64,000 nucleotides of DNA from Jaltomata sinuosa (Eukaryota > Streptophyta > Magnoliopsida > Solanales > Solanaceae): NCBI GenBank assembly GCA_003996215.1, contig QJPP01001815.1, positions 248,001-312,000 on the forward strand. The letters run 5' to 3'. The translations under genes and the position numbers were made by a program. The notes below the pieces were generated by a model. That model was given only the letters and a program-made list of their open reading frames with translations. It did not search any database and had not been told where the DNA came from. This document shows, piece by piece, positions 46,920 to 58,655 of the stretch; position 1 is the stretch's first letter; each line of letters opens with the position of its first letter.

Positions 46920-49900
46920 TCTAATGACCCTCCAGGTCTTTTTCCATTTTTCATGCTTTTTCTGCATTTTGAGCTTTCCCTCAGCGGCTACAGGTCATTT
47001 ATGACTTTTCAGGACTGCCGGTTCGATGCTCGAGACGTTCGTTAGGTCATTATGACCATTTCCCTAATTTAGAACTTAAAGTTGAAAAATCTTTGACTTT
47101 GGTCAACTTTCTTGGTTAACGCAATTGGAATCAAATTCTGACATTTCTGTTGGCTCTGAAATGGGGATTTTGGTCTAGTGGGACCATTGGTTTGGGCCTG
47201 AGTGTTTTCGGTGTGGTTTTGTGTGGTGTTGTATGTTTTGGAGTCAGTTTGGCTAGTAGGGTTGACTTTGTCAACATTCGGAGAAGAAGGCCTCGGATGG
47301 GAATTCTGTTAGCGCCGTTAGCTCTGGAATGATGACATTAGGCTTGGGGGACCTTTGGTTCGGGTCCTGAAGCTTCCGGGCTCATTTTTGAGTTTTGAGA
47401 TTTGAGTTGGTTTTAGGAGTCGGGCCCACTTTTCGTTAAAACAATCTCCGTTTGGAGTTTTGTCTATTCCATTGAGTTTGGAATACCGTTTCTGGTAAGG
47501 TCACATGGTTGGTTTGAGTTCACGAGGTTCCGGATAAATCCCGAGGGTCCATCAGAAGATTTTTTTTGGACATGGAATTTGTTGGTTTGCTGCACTAAGT
47601 TGCAGGCCCCTGTTGCTCTTCACGATTGCGAGTATCTCATAGCGTTCATGATGGTCTGGTTTCCTGACCATTACATTCGCGACGGGTCCATCATGTTTGC
47701 AATGTAGCCGACCGGGAACCAGCTTGGATTTTTTTTTGCAAACGCGGCCGAGCCATCGCGATCGCGGTGGTTGGGCTGGCTCTTCTCCGCGAACGCGGGA
47801 GTCCTATCGCGATCGTGATGAAGGACCCCTGGCAGTTATATAAAGTCCCAACTTTGTTTTCTCCATTTATTCGACAACAACCATTGTTATGCTTCAAGCT
47901 CCCAAACTCCAGCCCCTTTGCATCAATATCATTCACTCGGTAAGTTCCTTAGTCACCCCTCTCCTCGTTCCGTGTAAATTTTTGTATTTCTTTCATAAAT
48001 TCCTTTGTTGTTTAAATTCTTAGAGTTGGAGAATTCTTGTGGGAGCTGATCTTTGAGGACTGTATACTCATAAATTCGTGCAACTCAACTCCGTAGCGTG
48101 TTCTCCTTGTCGAGGTTGGTTTCCGTCTTTAGATTCCGGACTTTTCTGCCTTAAATCCCATGAATTAGTAGCACTTTAGGGATATTTTGGGCCCCAAATC
48201 GAGCTCTGTTTGCGCCCAAACTTTGGGCATGGGTTTCTTAACCCACCGCGAGCATAATTGTAAATTTTGTTTTTTGTTTCATCATGCGGGGCTCGAGAGT
48301 CATTTTCCGACCTGATTTTTGGCTCAATTATTCTCGTATAGCAATATGGGTGTAATTCTTCTCGTCTTGACACCTGGGTTATGTTCTTGATAGCGTGACA
48401 GCTTTCTGAGGCCATTCAGAAGGGGAAGGCACACGAGTGACGGTTCGTGTTTGCAGTTCGTCCCCGAGGTAGGTTACAGTTTACCTTCTAGACTGAGTTA
48501 GTTAGGTTATATATATTTATATGTTACTGGATTGCTAGGTTGGATTTTAGTCCTGTTTATCAAGATTCATTGGTCATTTCGGGTTTTTAGTCTAGGATTG
48601 CATGTTATCCTTAGCCTAGGAGCTTGTTTCTTCTGTGTGACTAGTCTAAGATCCTTAGCATGTTTTTAGGAGACTTTAGAGGTAGAATAGAGCTTGCCGT
48701 CATTTTTTGCTTTATATTTCCACTTACCGCTTTACTTTATAATGGTGTGTAATTGTGGGCCCGAAGCCATGGCTAGGATTTGGATGGATTCCAGGTCAGT
48801 TCTCTTATTTTGTAGGGTACTTTTGCCCTGTTTGATCTGTTGGTGTGATTATTCCTCTGCTTGTGAACATTCATACTCATATCGCATGGCATATCATTGG
48901 TACAATATGGAAATTATTTTTTTCAAAGGCTTTTGGGTTTGAAAAGAGGTTTTCCCACTGTTGTGATGAGTTTTGAACTAAATGGAGCTATTTTGAGTAT
49001 CACTTTGGTTTTTTAGAGGGAGAGAGGAACTACTATTTTCTGTATATAAATTTATGGTCCGATGCGGTATTCCGGTCCCTCGATGCGTTATTCAAGGTAT
49101 TTTACTCTGTTTAAATACATATTAATCCCGATGCAATATTTCGGACCCCCGATGCGTCATTCCGGGTTTATTATTATTTTATATACATATCCATAGTTTG
49201 CTGAGGTATTCCGGATGACCGATGCGGTATCCTGAGTTTATATTATATTATTGCATTCATATATACATCATCGTGCATCGTATTGCATTTGCTTTGGCAT
49301 GTGGATTGACTCTGGTTTGGCTTGTCATTGTTCTCCTTTCTCTTTTTATTCATTGGCATGCCTTCGGCTTTATAACTAGATTTAGGAGGATCCCTTTATA
49401 GTTAACTGCTTTCCTGTAATCTGTATTTATATATTATCTTTCGGTGCTCGGTCAGCCTATGATGCCTACTGAGTACCCGTTGTCTTGGTACTCATACTAC
49501 ACTCTGCATCTCTTTCCTGATATAGCACCTAGTACGATCCACCCTCGCTGATACTCTGTTGTTCGAGGCACATTACTATTTGAATCGCGGTGAGCTCCCA
49601 AAATTTTTTTGGAGACTTTACTTGCTCTCCATCTTGTATTTCCTGTCTATATTTTGTATTTTGGATAGACAGAGGTTGTTGTATAGCTACTCCTTGCTTT
49701 AGTCGCTCTTGTACTAGTGACACCAGGTCCAAGTTGGTGTTCGGATTGTTTTGTCTTTCTGTCACTTTACGATCATCTTTTGTATATTTTTTACGCTGGT
49801 ATGTATATATGCTTTTGGCCCTATCCTTTGTTTATATCTTCCACTTCTCTTTAGTTAATTATTTATTTACTACTTTTCGCATATTTGGGTTAGGCTTGTC

Positions 49901-49950
49901 TACTGGGGGGTTATGTAGACGCCATCATGGCCCAGTTTCGAGTCATGACA
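46920..49950 (+). repeat. LTR of family B, left copy (solo-like)
   Basis: A 3031-bp LTR starts TCTAATGACCCTCC and ends GAGTCATGACA, flanked by GTGAA at 46915-46919 and 49951-49955. Because A's RT sequence resumes directly at 49951, this copy looks like a solo LTR. It is closely similar to 55587-58655. It contains the CG palindrome cluster at 47628-47820, a TATA box at 47837-47845 and a minisatellite of GATGCGGTATTCCGG units at 49050-49240. Confidence 0.9.
47628..47845 (+). promoter_or_regulatory. CG palindromes and TATA box of LTR B
   Basis: CGCGATCGCG (47757-47766) and related pieces such as CCGCGAACGCGG lie in a cluster ending about 20 bases before GTTATATAAAGTCCC (TATA box 47837-47845). 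The right B LTR has longer perfect versions at 56421-56434 and 56471-56486, followed by TTATATTAAGTCC. Confidence 0.7.
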
Positions 49951-52170
49951 GTGAATTCTGGTTACAGTCTGTCGCTTTCCTTAGTCATGTAGTATCCGCG
50001 AAGGGATCCAAGTGGATTCTCAAAAAATTGAGGCAGTAAAGCAATGGCCCAGACCCACCTCTCTGACTGATATAAGAAGTTTCTTGGGTTTGGCTGGTTA
50101 CTACAGGAGGTTTGTTGAAGGATTTTTATCCATAGCTGACCCATTGACCAAGTTGACTTTGAAAAATGTCAAGTTTTAGTGGTCAAATAAGTGTGAGAAA
50201 AGCTTCTTAGAACTTAATACCAGGTTGACTACAGCTCTTGTTTGACTCTACCAGAGGGTTCAGATGGTTATGTGGTTTATTGTGATGTATCTAGGGTCAT
50301 CCTAGGTTGCATCTTGATGCACCATGGTAAGGTCATAACTTATGCTTCCAGACAGCTTAAGATCTATGAGAATAACTACTCAACTCATGACCTCGAGCTT
50401 GCAGCTGTTGTATTTGCACTAAAGATTTGGAGACAGTACTTGTATGGTGTTCATGTTGATGAGATCACAGATCATAAGAGCCTCCAATATGTGTTCACCT
50501 AGAAAGAGTTAAATCTTCGTGAGAGAATATAGCTTGAGTTCCTCAGAGATTATGATATGAACGTGCTCTACCATCCAGGTAAGGTTAATGTAGTGGTTGA
50601 CGACCTTAGCAGACTGTCCATGGGTAGTGGGTCACATGTTGAGGAAGAGAAGAAAGAATTAGCCAGAGATATTCATAGGCTTGCTCGCTTAGGAGTTTGC
50701 CTCATGGACATGACAGATAGTGGTGTGATAGTCCAGAATGGGTCAGAATCTTCATTAGTAGTTGAGGTTAAAGAGAAGCAAGACAGTGATCCCATATTAC
50801 TTCAGTTGAATGGTGCAGTTCATCAGCAAAGAGTAGAGGTTTTCTCCCAAGTGGGAGATGGCGTGCTTCGCTACTATGTCCGTTTATGTGTTCATAATGT
50901 GGGTGAGTTGAGCCAGTAGATCCTTATATAATCCCATAATTCCAGATATTCCATTCATCCGGGTGCCACTAAGATGTACTATGATCTACGAGAAGTCTAT
51001 TGGTAGAATGGCATAAAGAGGGACATCACAGATTTTTTAGGTAAGTGTCCTAATTGTCAGTAGGTTAAAGTAGAACATCAGAAACGAGGAGGTCTGACTC
51101 ATGAGATTAGCATTCCTACTTGGAAGTGGGAAGTGGTCAACATGGATTTCATTACGGGTTTACCTCGTACTCACAGATAGCATGACTCCATTTGGGTGAT
51201 AGTGGATAGAGTCACTAAGTCAACTCATTTCTTGGTGGTCAAGACTATAGATTAAGCGTAGGACTATGCCAGACTCTACATCAGCGAGATATTAAGGTTA
51301 CATGGGGTCCCCTTGTCTATCATCTCAGATAGAGATCCTCAGTCTACCTCTCATTTTTGGAGATCATTTCAGAAAGGTCATGGTACTCAAGTGAATCTCA
51401 GTATAACAATTCATCAGCAGATGGATGGTAAGGCAGAGCGTATCATCCAGACCTTAGAGGATGATTGATTTCAAGGGTAGTTGGGAATATCACTTACCCC
51501 TCATAGAGTTTGCCTATAATAACAACTTCCATTCAGTATTCAGATGGCCCCATACGAGGCACTTTATGGGCGTAGATGTAGGTCACCGGTTGTTTGGTTT
51601 AAAGTAGGTGAAGCAACCTTGGTTGGGCCATATTTGGTTCATGAGGCTATGGAGAAAGTTTTGCTCGTTGCTAAAAGGTTAAAGACAGCTCAGAGTAGTC
51701 AGCAGTCCTATGCAGATATAAGGAGAATGGACTTAGAATTTGAGATCAATGATTGAGTCTTCCTGAAAGTGTCACCCATGAAGGGGGTGATGAGATTTGG
51801 CAATAAAGGAAAGCTTAGTCCTAGGTATGTAGGTCCTTATAGAATCTTGAGAAGGGTTGGTAAAGTTCCCTATGAATTAGAGTTGCCAGCAAAACTCATA
51901 GCGGTTCATCCAGTCTTTCAGTCTTTCATATTTCCTTATTGAAGAAGTATGTGGGTGATCCGGCATCGATAGTGCCTTTAGATAGTGTAGTAGAAGGTCC
52001 CAGTTGATATTCTTGACCGTCTAGTTTGTAGGTTGAGGAATAAGAGAGTCGTATCAGTAAAGGTCTTGTGGAGGAATCAGTCTATAGAGGGAGCTACTTG
52101 GGAAGTAGAAGCAGCCATGATGGCCAAGTACCCTAACCTTTTTCCTTCCGACCCAGTTTCAGCTTAAGGT
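49951..52170 (+). pseudogene. Element A RT C-terminus, RNase H, integrase (first copy)
   Basis: A's coding resumes with EFWLQSVAFLSHVVS (RT), then SFLGLAGYYRRFVEGF. RNase H is at 50242-50502 with VVYCDVSRVILGCILM and HDLELAAVVFALKIW, then a linker piece (50557-50919) with MNVLYHPGKVNVVVDDLSRL. Integrase has its zinc-domain region at about 50940-51065, core at about 51120-51760 with QMAPYEALYGRRCRSP, and a C-terminal chromodomain-like segment near 52080-52140 (EGATWEVEAAMMAKYPNLF). Stops interrupt at, for example, 50503, 51061 and 51178; several are at positions where a glutamine CAG is expected. Confidence 0.85.
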
Positions 52171-52291
52171 AATAGTTCCTCTTCAGTCTCTCAGTTTACC
52201 CTTGTGTAGTTCAGTTTTGCTTCTGCATTGTTTTATCTGGGTCTACATTATCGTAGGTATCTTCTTATTATTCTACTTTTCTGGGGTCTAC
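52171..52291 (+). other. Junction between element A 3' UTR and truncated element B
   Basis: After the A pol stop, about 100-120 bases of A 3' untranslated sequence run directly into the middle of the B protease. No LTR, PBS or gag of B is present. The exact switch point lies between about 52260 and 52292; I cannot place it better without an intact B copy. It appears to be an illegitimate recombination joint. Confidence 0.6.
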
Positions 52292-53723
52292 TTGTGAGTC
52301 CTTTCCTGTGACTATACGTGTATCTACTCCCGTAGGTGATTCTTTAGTAGTGGATCAGGTGTACCTAGCCTGTGTGGTGACTATCTTGGGGTATGACACC
52401 TGGGTTGACTTGGTTGTCCTTGATATGGTTGATTTTGATGTGATCTTGGGCATTGATTGGTTGTCTCCTTATCATGCGGTCTTGGATTTCTTTGGCAAGA
52501 CTGTTACTCTTTGGATGCCTGGTATCCCCCCTATCATATGGAAGGGAGCTGATAGCCACATGCCGATGGGAGTTAATTTATTTCTAAGCACCCAACGGGT
52601 TGTTGTGAAGGGGTACTTAGCCTATCTTGCCTACGTCCGTGATACTAGTGCCACCACATCTCCTCTTGAGTCCACTCATGTGGTTTGCGAGTATTCTGAC
52701 GTGTTTCCCTCTGATCTTCCTGGTCTTCCTTTTGATCGTGACATTGATTTTGGTATCGATGTCAAGCCGGGCACCAAGCCCATTTCCATTATACCATATC
52801 AGATGGCACCTAATGAGTTAAGGGAGTTTAAGGATCAACTCCAGGATCTGTTGAGTAGAGGATTTATCCGGCCTAGTGTGTCTCTGTGGGGTACTCCAGT
52901 TATGTTTGTGAAGAAGAAGGACGGGTCTATGCGTATGTGTATCGAATACAGGCAGTTGAATAAGGTGCCAGTTAAGAACAGATATCCGATGTCGCGTATT
53001 GATGACTTGTTTGACCAGCTACAGAGTGCAGTCGTGTTTTCTAAGATAGATTTGAGGTCCGGTTATCACCAGTTCAGGATTAGGGCTGAGGACATCCCAA
53101 AGTCTGCATTTAGGACTCGATACGACCATTATGAGTTCCTATACATTTCTTTTGGTTTGACTAATGCCCCATCAGCATTTATGGAGTTGATGAACCATGT
53201 GTTCAGTGCCTACTTGGATTCATTCGTGATTGTGTTCATCGATGACATTCTGATTTATTCAAGGAGTAGAGAGGTGCGTGAGCAGCATCATAGATTGGTA
53301 CTTCAGGCCTTGACAGACCATCAGTTGTATGCCAAATTCACTAAGTCTGAATTTTGTCTTGAGTCTGTAGCATTCTTAGGGCACGTGGTGTCCAAGGATG
53401 GGATTATGGTAGATTCGATGAAGATTGCAGCAGTTTGTGATTGGGCTAGGCCTACTTCTCCTACCAAGGTTTGCAGTTTCATCGGGTTAGAAGGTTATTA
53501 TAGATGGTTTGTGGAGGGATTTTCTTCGATAGCAGCTTCTATGACTAGATTGACTCAGAAGAATGTTCCCTTCCAGTGGTCAGATGAGTGCGAGGCAAGC
53601 TTTCTGAAGATCAAAGCCTTATTCACTTCAACTCCGATTCTTACTCTTTCGGTCGAGGGTCAGGGTTTCACCATATATTATGATGTGTCAGGCATTGGTT
53701 TGGATTGTGTGTTGATGCAGTAG
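52292..53723 (+). pseudogene. Truncated element B protease and reverse transcriptase
   Basis: The longest open piece in the window (471 residues from ATG 52308) starts within the protease, with MVDFDVILGIDWLSPYHAV at residues 40-58. It continues into a complete-looking RT: IRPSVSLWGTPVMFVKKKDG, CIEYRQLNK, FSKIDLRSGYHQF with catalytic aspartate 248, SFGLTNAPSAFM, and FIDDILIYS (310-318) with both palm aspartates. The thumb includes EGYYRWFVEGFSSIAASM. It ends at a TAG (53721-53723) in RNase H. The active-site half of the protease and all of gag are missing. Confidence 0.9.
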
Positions 53724-54569
53724 GGTCGGGTTATTGCATATGCTTCCAGATAGTTAAAGGTTCACGAGAGGAACTACCAGTTTAAGGTTCATGACTTGTA
53801 GTTAGCAGCAGTAGTCTTCGCATTGAAGATGTGGAGGCATTATCTTTATGGTATGCATTGTGAGATCTTTACTGACCATCGTAGTCTTCAGTACATTTTA
53901 AGCTAGAAAGATCTAAATTTGAGGCAGCGTAGGTGGTTGGAGTTACTGAAGGACTATGGCATTTCTATTCTCTATCATCTGGGCAAGGCAAACGTGATAG
54001 CGGATGCCTTGAGCCAGAAGGCGGTGAGTATGGGTAGCTTGGATTTCTTAGCTACGGAGGAGCAACCTTTACCTTGGGACATTTAGTCCTTAGCTAATAG
54101 GTTGGTTCAACTTGACATTTCTAATCCGGGCTGTATTCTTGCTTCTATTGAGGCTAGGTATTCCTTGTTGGAGAAGATTCAAGCACAACAATTTGATGAT
54201 GTAAGATTGAGGATCATTCGTGAAAAGGTGTCGAGTGGTGAGGCTAGGAAAGATACTATAGATTCAGAGGGTGTTCTGAGGATAGAGGGTCGTATTTGCA
54301 TTCCTAGAGTTGGTGACTTGGTCAGATTGATATTGGAGGAGGCCTACTGTTCTAGATATTCCATTCATCCCAGGGCAACTAAGATGTATCGTGACTTAAG
54401 GCAACACTATTGGTGGTGTGGGATGAAGAGGGATATTTTGACATTCATATCCATGTGCTTGAACTGTTATCAGGTAAAGTTCGAGCACTAGAGGCCAGGT
54501 GGTTTATCACAGAGACTACCCATTTCGGAATGGAAATGAGAGCATATATCCACGGACTTTGTAGTAGGA
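53724..54569 (+). pseudogene. Element B RNase H and integrase zinc domain
   Basis: RNase H follows the stop with AYASR then a second TAG (about 53752), and further stops near 53802 and 53905. The integrase N-terminus lies in the open piece 54102-54491 with YCSRYSIHPRATKMYRDLRQ and YWWCGMKRDI; the paired histidines and cysteines of the zinc domain are there (MCLNCYQVKFEH). It would bind the ends of the cDNA. A frameshift near 54490-54570 leads to the core. Confidence 0.85.
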
Positions 54570-55586
54570 TTGCCATGTACCTTGAAGAGATTTGATGCTA
54601 TTTGGGTTATCGTGGATATGTTCACGAAGTCTACTCACTTCCTGCCAGTTCAGACTTCTTACAGTTCCAATAGGTTGACCCAAATCTATATTCGAGAGAT
54701 TGTCCGTTTGCATGGGATGCCGGTTTTGATCATTTCTGACCGAGGTACTCAGCTCACTTTGCACTTTTGCCAGTCGATTCAGAGAGAATTGGGTACTAGA
54801 GTTAAGCTTAGCACTGCCTTTCATCCCCAGACAAATGGCCAGTCAGAGCGTACCATTCAGGTTCTAGAGGATATGTTACGAACCTGTGTTATTGATTTTG
54901 GGGGTCAGTGGGACCAGTGTTTGGCCTTGGCAGAGTTTGCATATAATAATAGTTACCATTCCAGCATCCAGATGGCTCCATTCGAGGCCTTGTATGGTAG
55001 GTGGTGCAGATCTCTGGTGGGTTGGTTTGATGCTTTTGAGGTTAGGCCGTGGGGTACTGATTTGCTCCGTGATTCTATGAATAGAGTTTGGGTTATTCAG
55101 GAGATGCTTCGTACTACCCAGAGTAGTCAGAAGAGTTATGCTGACTGGAGAGTTCGAGATCTTGAGTTTATGGTTGGTGACAGTGTGTTCCTTCGGGTAT
55201 CTCCCATGAAGGGCGTGATGCGGTTCGAGAGGAAGGGTAAACTCAGTCGAGGTTCATTGGTCCATTTGAGATCCTTCGCCGTATTGGAGAGGTTGCTTAT
55301 GAGTTGGCCTTGCCTCCTGCTTCACGTTCTTCAATTGGAGTCGGTCCAGTTGGATGAGTCTTTAGCCTTTGAGGAGGAGCCTGTTGCTATTTTGGGCAGG
55401 AAGGTTAGGAAGTTGAGGTCCAAGGAGATCCTGTCAGTTAAGGTTCAATGGCGGCATCGTCCTGTCGAGGAGGCTACTTGGGAGATCGAGACCAACATGC
55501 GGACCCATTATCCTTGTCTTTTCGAGTCTTCAAGTACTATCCTTACTCTAACTTTCGCGGACGAAAGTTCTTTTAGTAGTGGATGT
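54570..55586 (+). pseudogene. Element B integrase core and chromodomain-like C-terminus
   Basis: An open piece of about 339 residues before the LTR has the D,D-35-E core: WVIVDMFTK (aspartate 17), VLIISDRGTQL (aspartate 57) and NGQSERTIQVLED (glutamate 93). AEFAYNNSYHSSIQMAPFEA and LYGRWCRS are the usual conserved segments. The end (about residues 288-318) has VQWRHRPVEEATWEIETNM, a chromodomain-like motif that in chromoviruses guides insertion to heterochromatin. A frameshift near residue 228 disturbs the middle. The frame runs into the B LTR at 55587. Confidence 0.85.
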
Positions 55587-58500
55587 TCTAATGACCCTCC
55601 AGGTCATTTTCTATTTTTGGTGCTTTTTCTACATTTCGAGCTTTCCCTCAGCGGCAACAGATCATTTATAACATGTCGAGACTAACGGTTCGGTGCCCAG
55701 GCCATTCGTTAGGTCGTTATGACCATTTCCCTATTTTAGAACTTAAAGTTGGAAAATATTTGACTTCGGTCAACTTTCTTGTTTAATGCACTCAAAATCA
55801 AATTCCAACAGTTCTGTTGGCTTTGAAACAGGGATTTTGGTCTAGTGGGACCATTGGTTTGGGCCTGAGTGCTTCCGGTGTGGTTTTGTGTGGCGTTGTG
55901 TGTTTTAGAGTTAGTTTGGCTGGAAGGGTTGACTTTCATCAACATTCAGAGAAGACGTTCTTGGATGGGAATTTCGTCAGCGTCATTAGCTCCGGAATGT
56001 CGACTTTGGGCTAGGGGACCTTTGGTTTGGGTACCGAGGCTTTTGGGCTTGTTTTTGGGTTTTGAGTTTCAAGTTGGTTTTGGGCGTGGGGCCCACTTTT
56101 CATTTAAACGATCTCCGTTGGGAGTTTTGTTGATTCCATTAAGTCTGGAATGCCATTTCTGGTAGGGTAGAATGGTTGGTTTGTTTTCACGGGGTTCTGA
56201 ATGAAACCCGAGGGTCCGTCGGAAGATTCTTTTTGGACTTGGAATTTGCTGGTTGCTGCACTAAGTTGCAGGCCCCTGTTGCTCTTCGCGATCGGGAGGA
56301 TCTCATCGCGTTCATGATGGTCTGGTTTCCTGAACATCACGTTCACGATGGGTCTATCACATTCGCGATGTAGCCGGTTGGGACCCAACTTGGCTTCTTT
56401 TTTGCGAACGCAGCCGGGCCATCGCGATCGCGATGGTTGGGCCGGCTCTTCTCCACAAATATGGGGGTCCCATCGCGATCGCGATGAAGGACCCCTGACA
56501 GTTATATTAAGTCCCAACTTGGTTTTCTCATCCATTTATCCGAGAACCTCCATTGTTGAGCTCCAAGCTCCCAAACTCCAGCCACTTTGCATCAATATCA
56601 TTCACCCGGTAAGTTCCTTCGTCACCCGTCTCCTCTTTCCGTGTAAATTTCCATATTTCTTCCGTAAATTCCTTTGTTGTTTAAATTCATAGAGTTGGAG
56701 AATTCTTGTGGGAGCTGATCTTTGAGGCATGTAAACTCATAAATTCGTGCAACTCGGCTCCATATCGTGTTCTCCTTGTCGAGGTTGGTTTCCGTCTTTA
56801 GATTCCGGACTTTTCCGTGTTAAATCCCATGAATTAGTAGCACTTCGGGGCTATTTTGGGCCTCGAATTGAGCTCCATTTGCGCCCAAACTTTGGGCATG
56901 GGTTCCTTAACCCACCGCAAGCATAATTGTGAATTTTGTTTTCTGTTTCATCGCATGGGCCTCGAGAGTCATTTTCCGACCTGATTTTTAGCCTGATTAT
57001 TCCCGTATAGCATATGGGTGTCATTCTTCTCGTCTTGACACCTGGGTTATGTTCATGATAGCGTGGCAGCTTTCTGAGGCTGTTCGGAAGGAGATGGCAA
57101 ATAAGTGACGGTTCGTGTTTGCAGTTCGGCCCTGAGGTAGGTTACAGTTTACCTTCTAGACTGAGTTACTTAGGTTATATATATTTATATGTTACTGGAA
57201 CTCTAGGTTGGATTTTAGATAGACTTTAGGCTTTAATCATATTTATCATGATTCATTGGCCATTTCAGGTTTTTAGTCTAGGATTGTATGTTATCCTTAG
57301 CCTAGAAGCTTGTTTCTTCTGTGTGACTAGTCTAAGATCCTTAGCATGTTTTTAGGAGACTTTAGAGGTAGAATAGAGCTTGCCATTGTTTTTCGCTTTA
57401 TTTTTCCGCTTACAGCTTTACTTTATAATGGTGTGTAACTATGGGCCCGAGGCCATGGCTAGGATTTGGATGGATTCCAGGTCAGTTCTCTTGTTTTAGA
57501 GGGTACTTTTGCCTTGTTTGATCTGTTGGTGTGATTATTCCTCTGCTTGTGAACATTCATACTCATATCGCATGGCATATCATTGGTACAATATGAAAAT
57601 GATTTTTTTCAAAGGCTTTTGGGTTTGAAAAGAGGTTTTCCCACTGTTGTGATAAGTTTTGAACTAAATCGAGCTATTTTGAGTATCACTTAGGTTTTTG
57701 AGAGGGAGATAGGAACTACTATTTTCTGTATATAAATTTATGGTCCGATGCGGTATTTTGGGCCCCCAATACATTATTCCGGGTATTTTATTTTCTTTAT
57801 ATACATATTAGTCTGGTGCAGTATTCTGGACCCCCGATGTGTTATTTTGGGTATATTATTATTTCATATAGATATGCATAGTCTGATAAGGTATTCTGGA
57901 CGTCCGATGAGGTATTTTGGATGCTGATGCAGTATTCCAGGTTTATATTATATTATTGCATTCACATATGCATCATTGTGCATCGCATTGCATTTGCTTT
58001 GGCACATGGATTGACTCTGGTTTGGCTTGTCATTGTTCTCCTTTTTCTTTTTATTCATTGGCATTCCTTCGGCTTTATAACTAGATTTAGGAGGATCCCT
58101 GTATAGTTAGCTGCTTTCCTGTAATCTATATTTATATATTATCTTTCTGCGCTTGGTCGGCCTATGATGCCTACTGAGTACCCATTGTCTTGGTACGCAT
58201 ACTACACTATGCATCTCTTTCCTGATGCAACACCTAGTACGAGCCACCCGTGCTGATCCTCTATCGTTCGAAGCCCATTGTTGTTCATATTGCAGTGAGC
58301 TCCCAATATATTTTTGGAGACTTTACTTGCTTTCCATCTTGTATTTCCTGTCTATATTTTATATTTTTGATAGACAGAGGTTGTTGTATAGCTACTCTTT
58401 GTTTTATTCGCTCTTGTACTAGTGACAGCAGGTCTGGGTTGGTGTTCGGGTCGTTTTGTCTTTCGGTCACTTTAGGGCCATCTTTTATATATTTTGTACA

Positions 58501-58655
58501 CTGGTATGTATATAGGCTTTTGGCCCTATCCTTTGTTTATATCTTCCGCTTCTCTTTAGTTAATTATTTATTTACTATTTTCTGCATGTTTGGATTAGGC
58601 TTGTCTACTGGGGGGTTATGTAGACGCCATCATGGCCCAATTTTGGGTTATAACA
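55587..58655 (+). repeat. LTR of family B, right copy (3' LTR)
   Basis: A 3069-bp LTR starts TCTAATGACCC and ends GGTTATAACA; it is directly followed by GTGAATTCTGG, the same A sequence that follows the left B LTR. It is the true 3' LTR of the truncated B body. It carries perfect palindromes (56421-56434 and 56471-56486), a TATA-like box at about 56502 and a diverged minisatellite at 57740-57940. Confidence 0.9.

Noticed and set aside
46920..58655. A simple full-length element B with LTRs at both ends
   Set aside because: The sequence after the left LTR is element A, not a PBS and gag, and the B body begins within the protease; a chimera explains it better.
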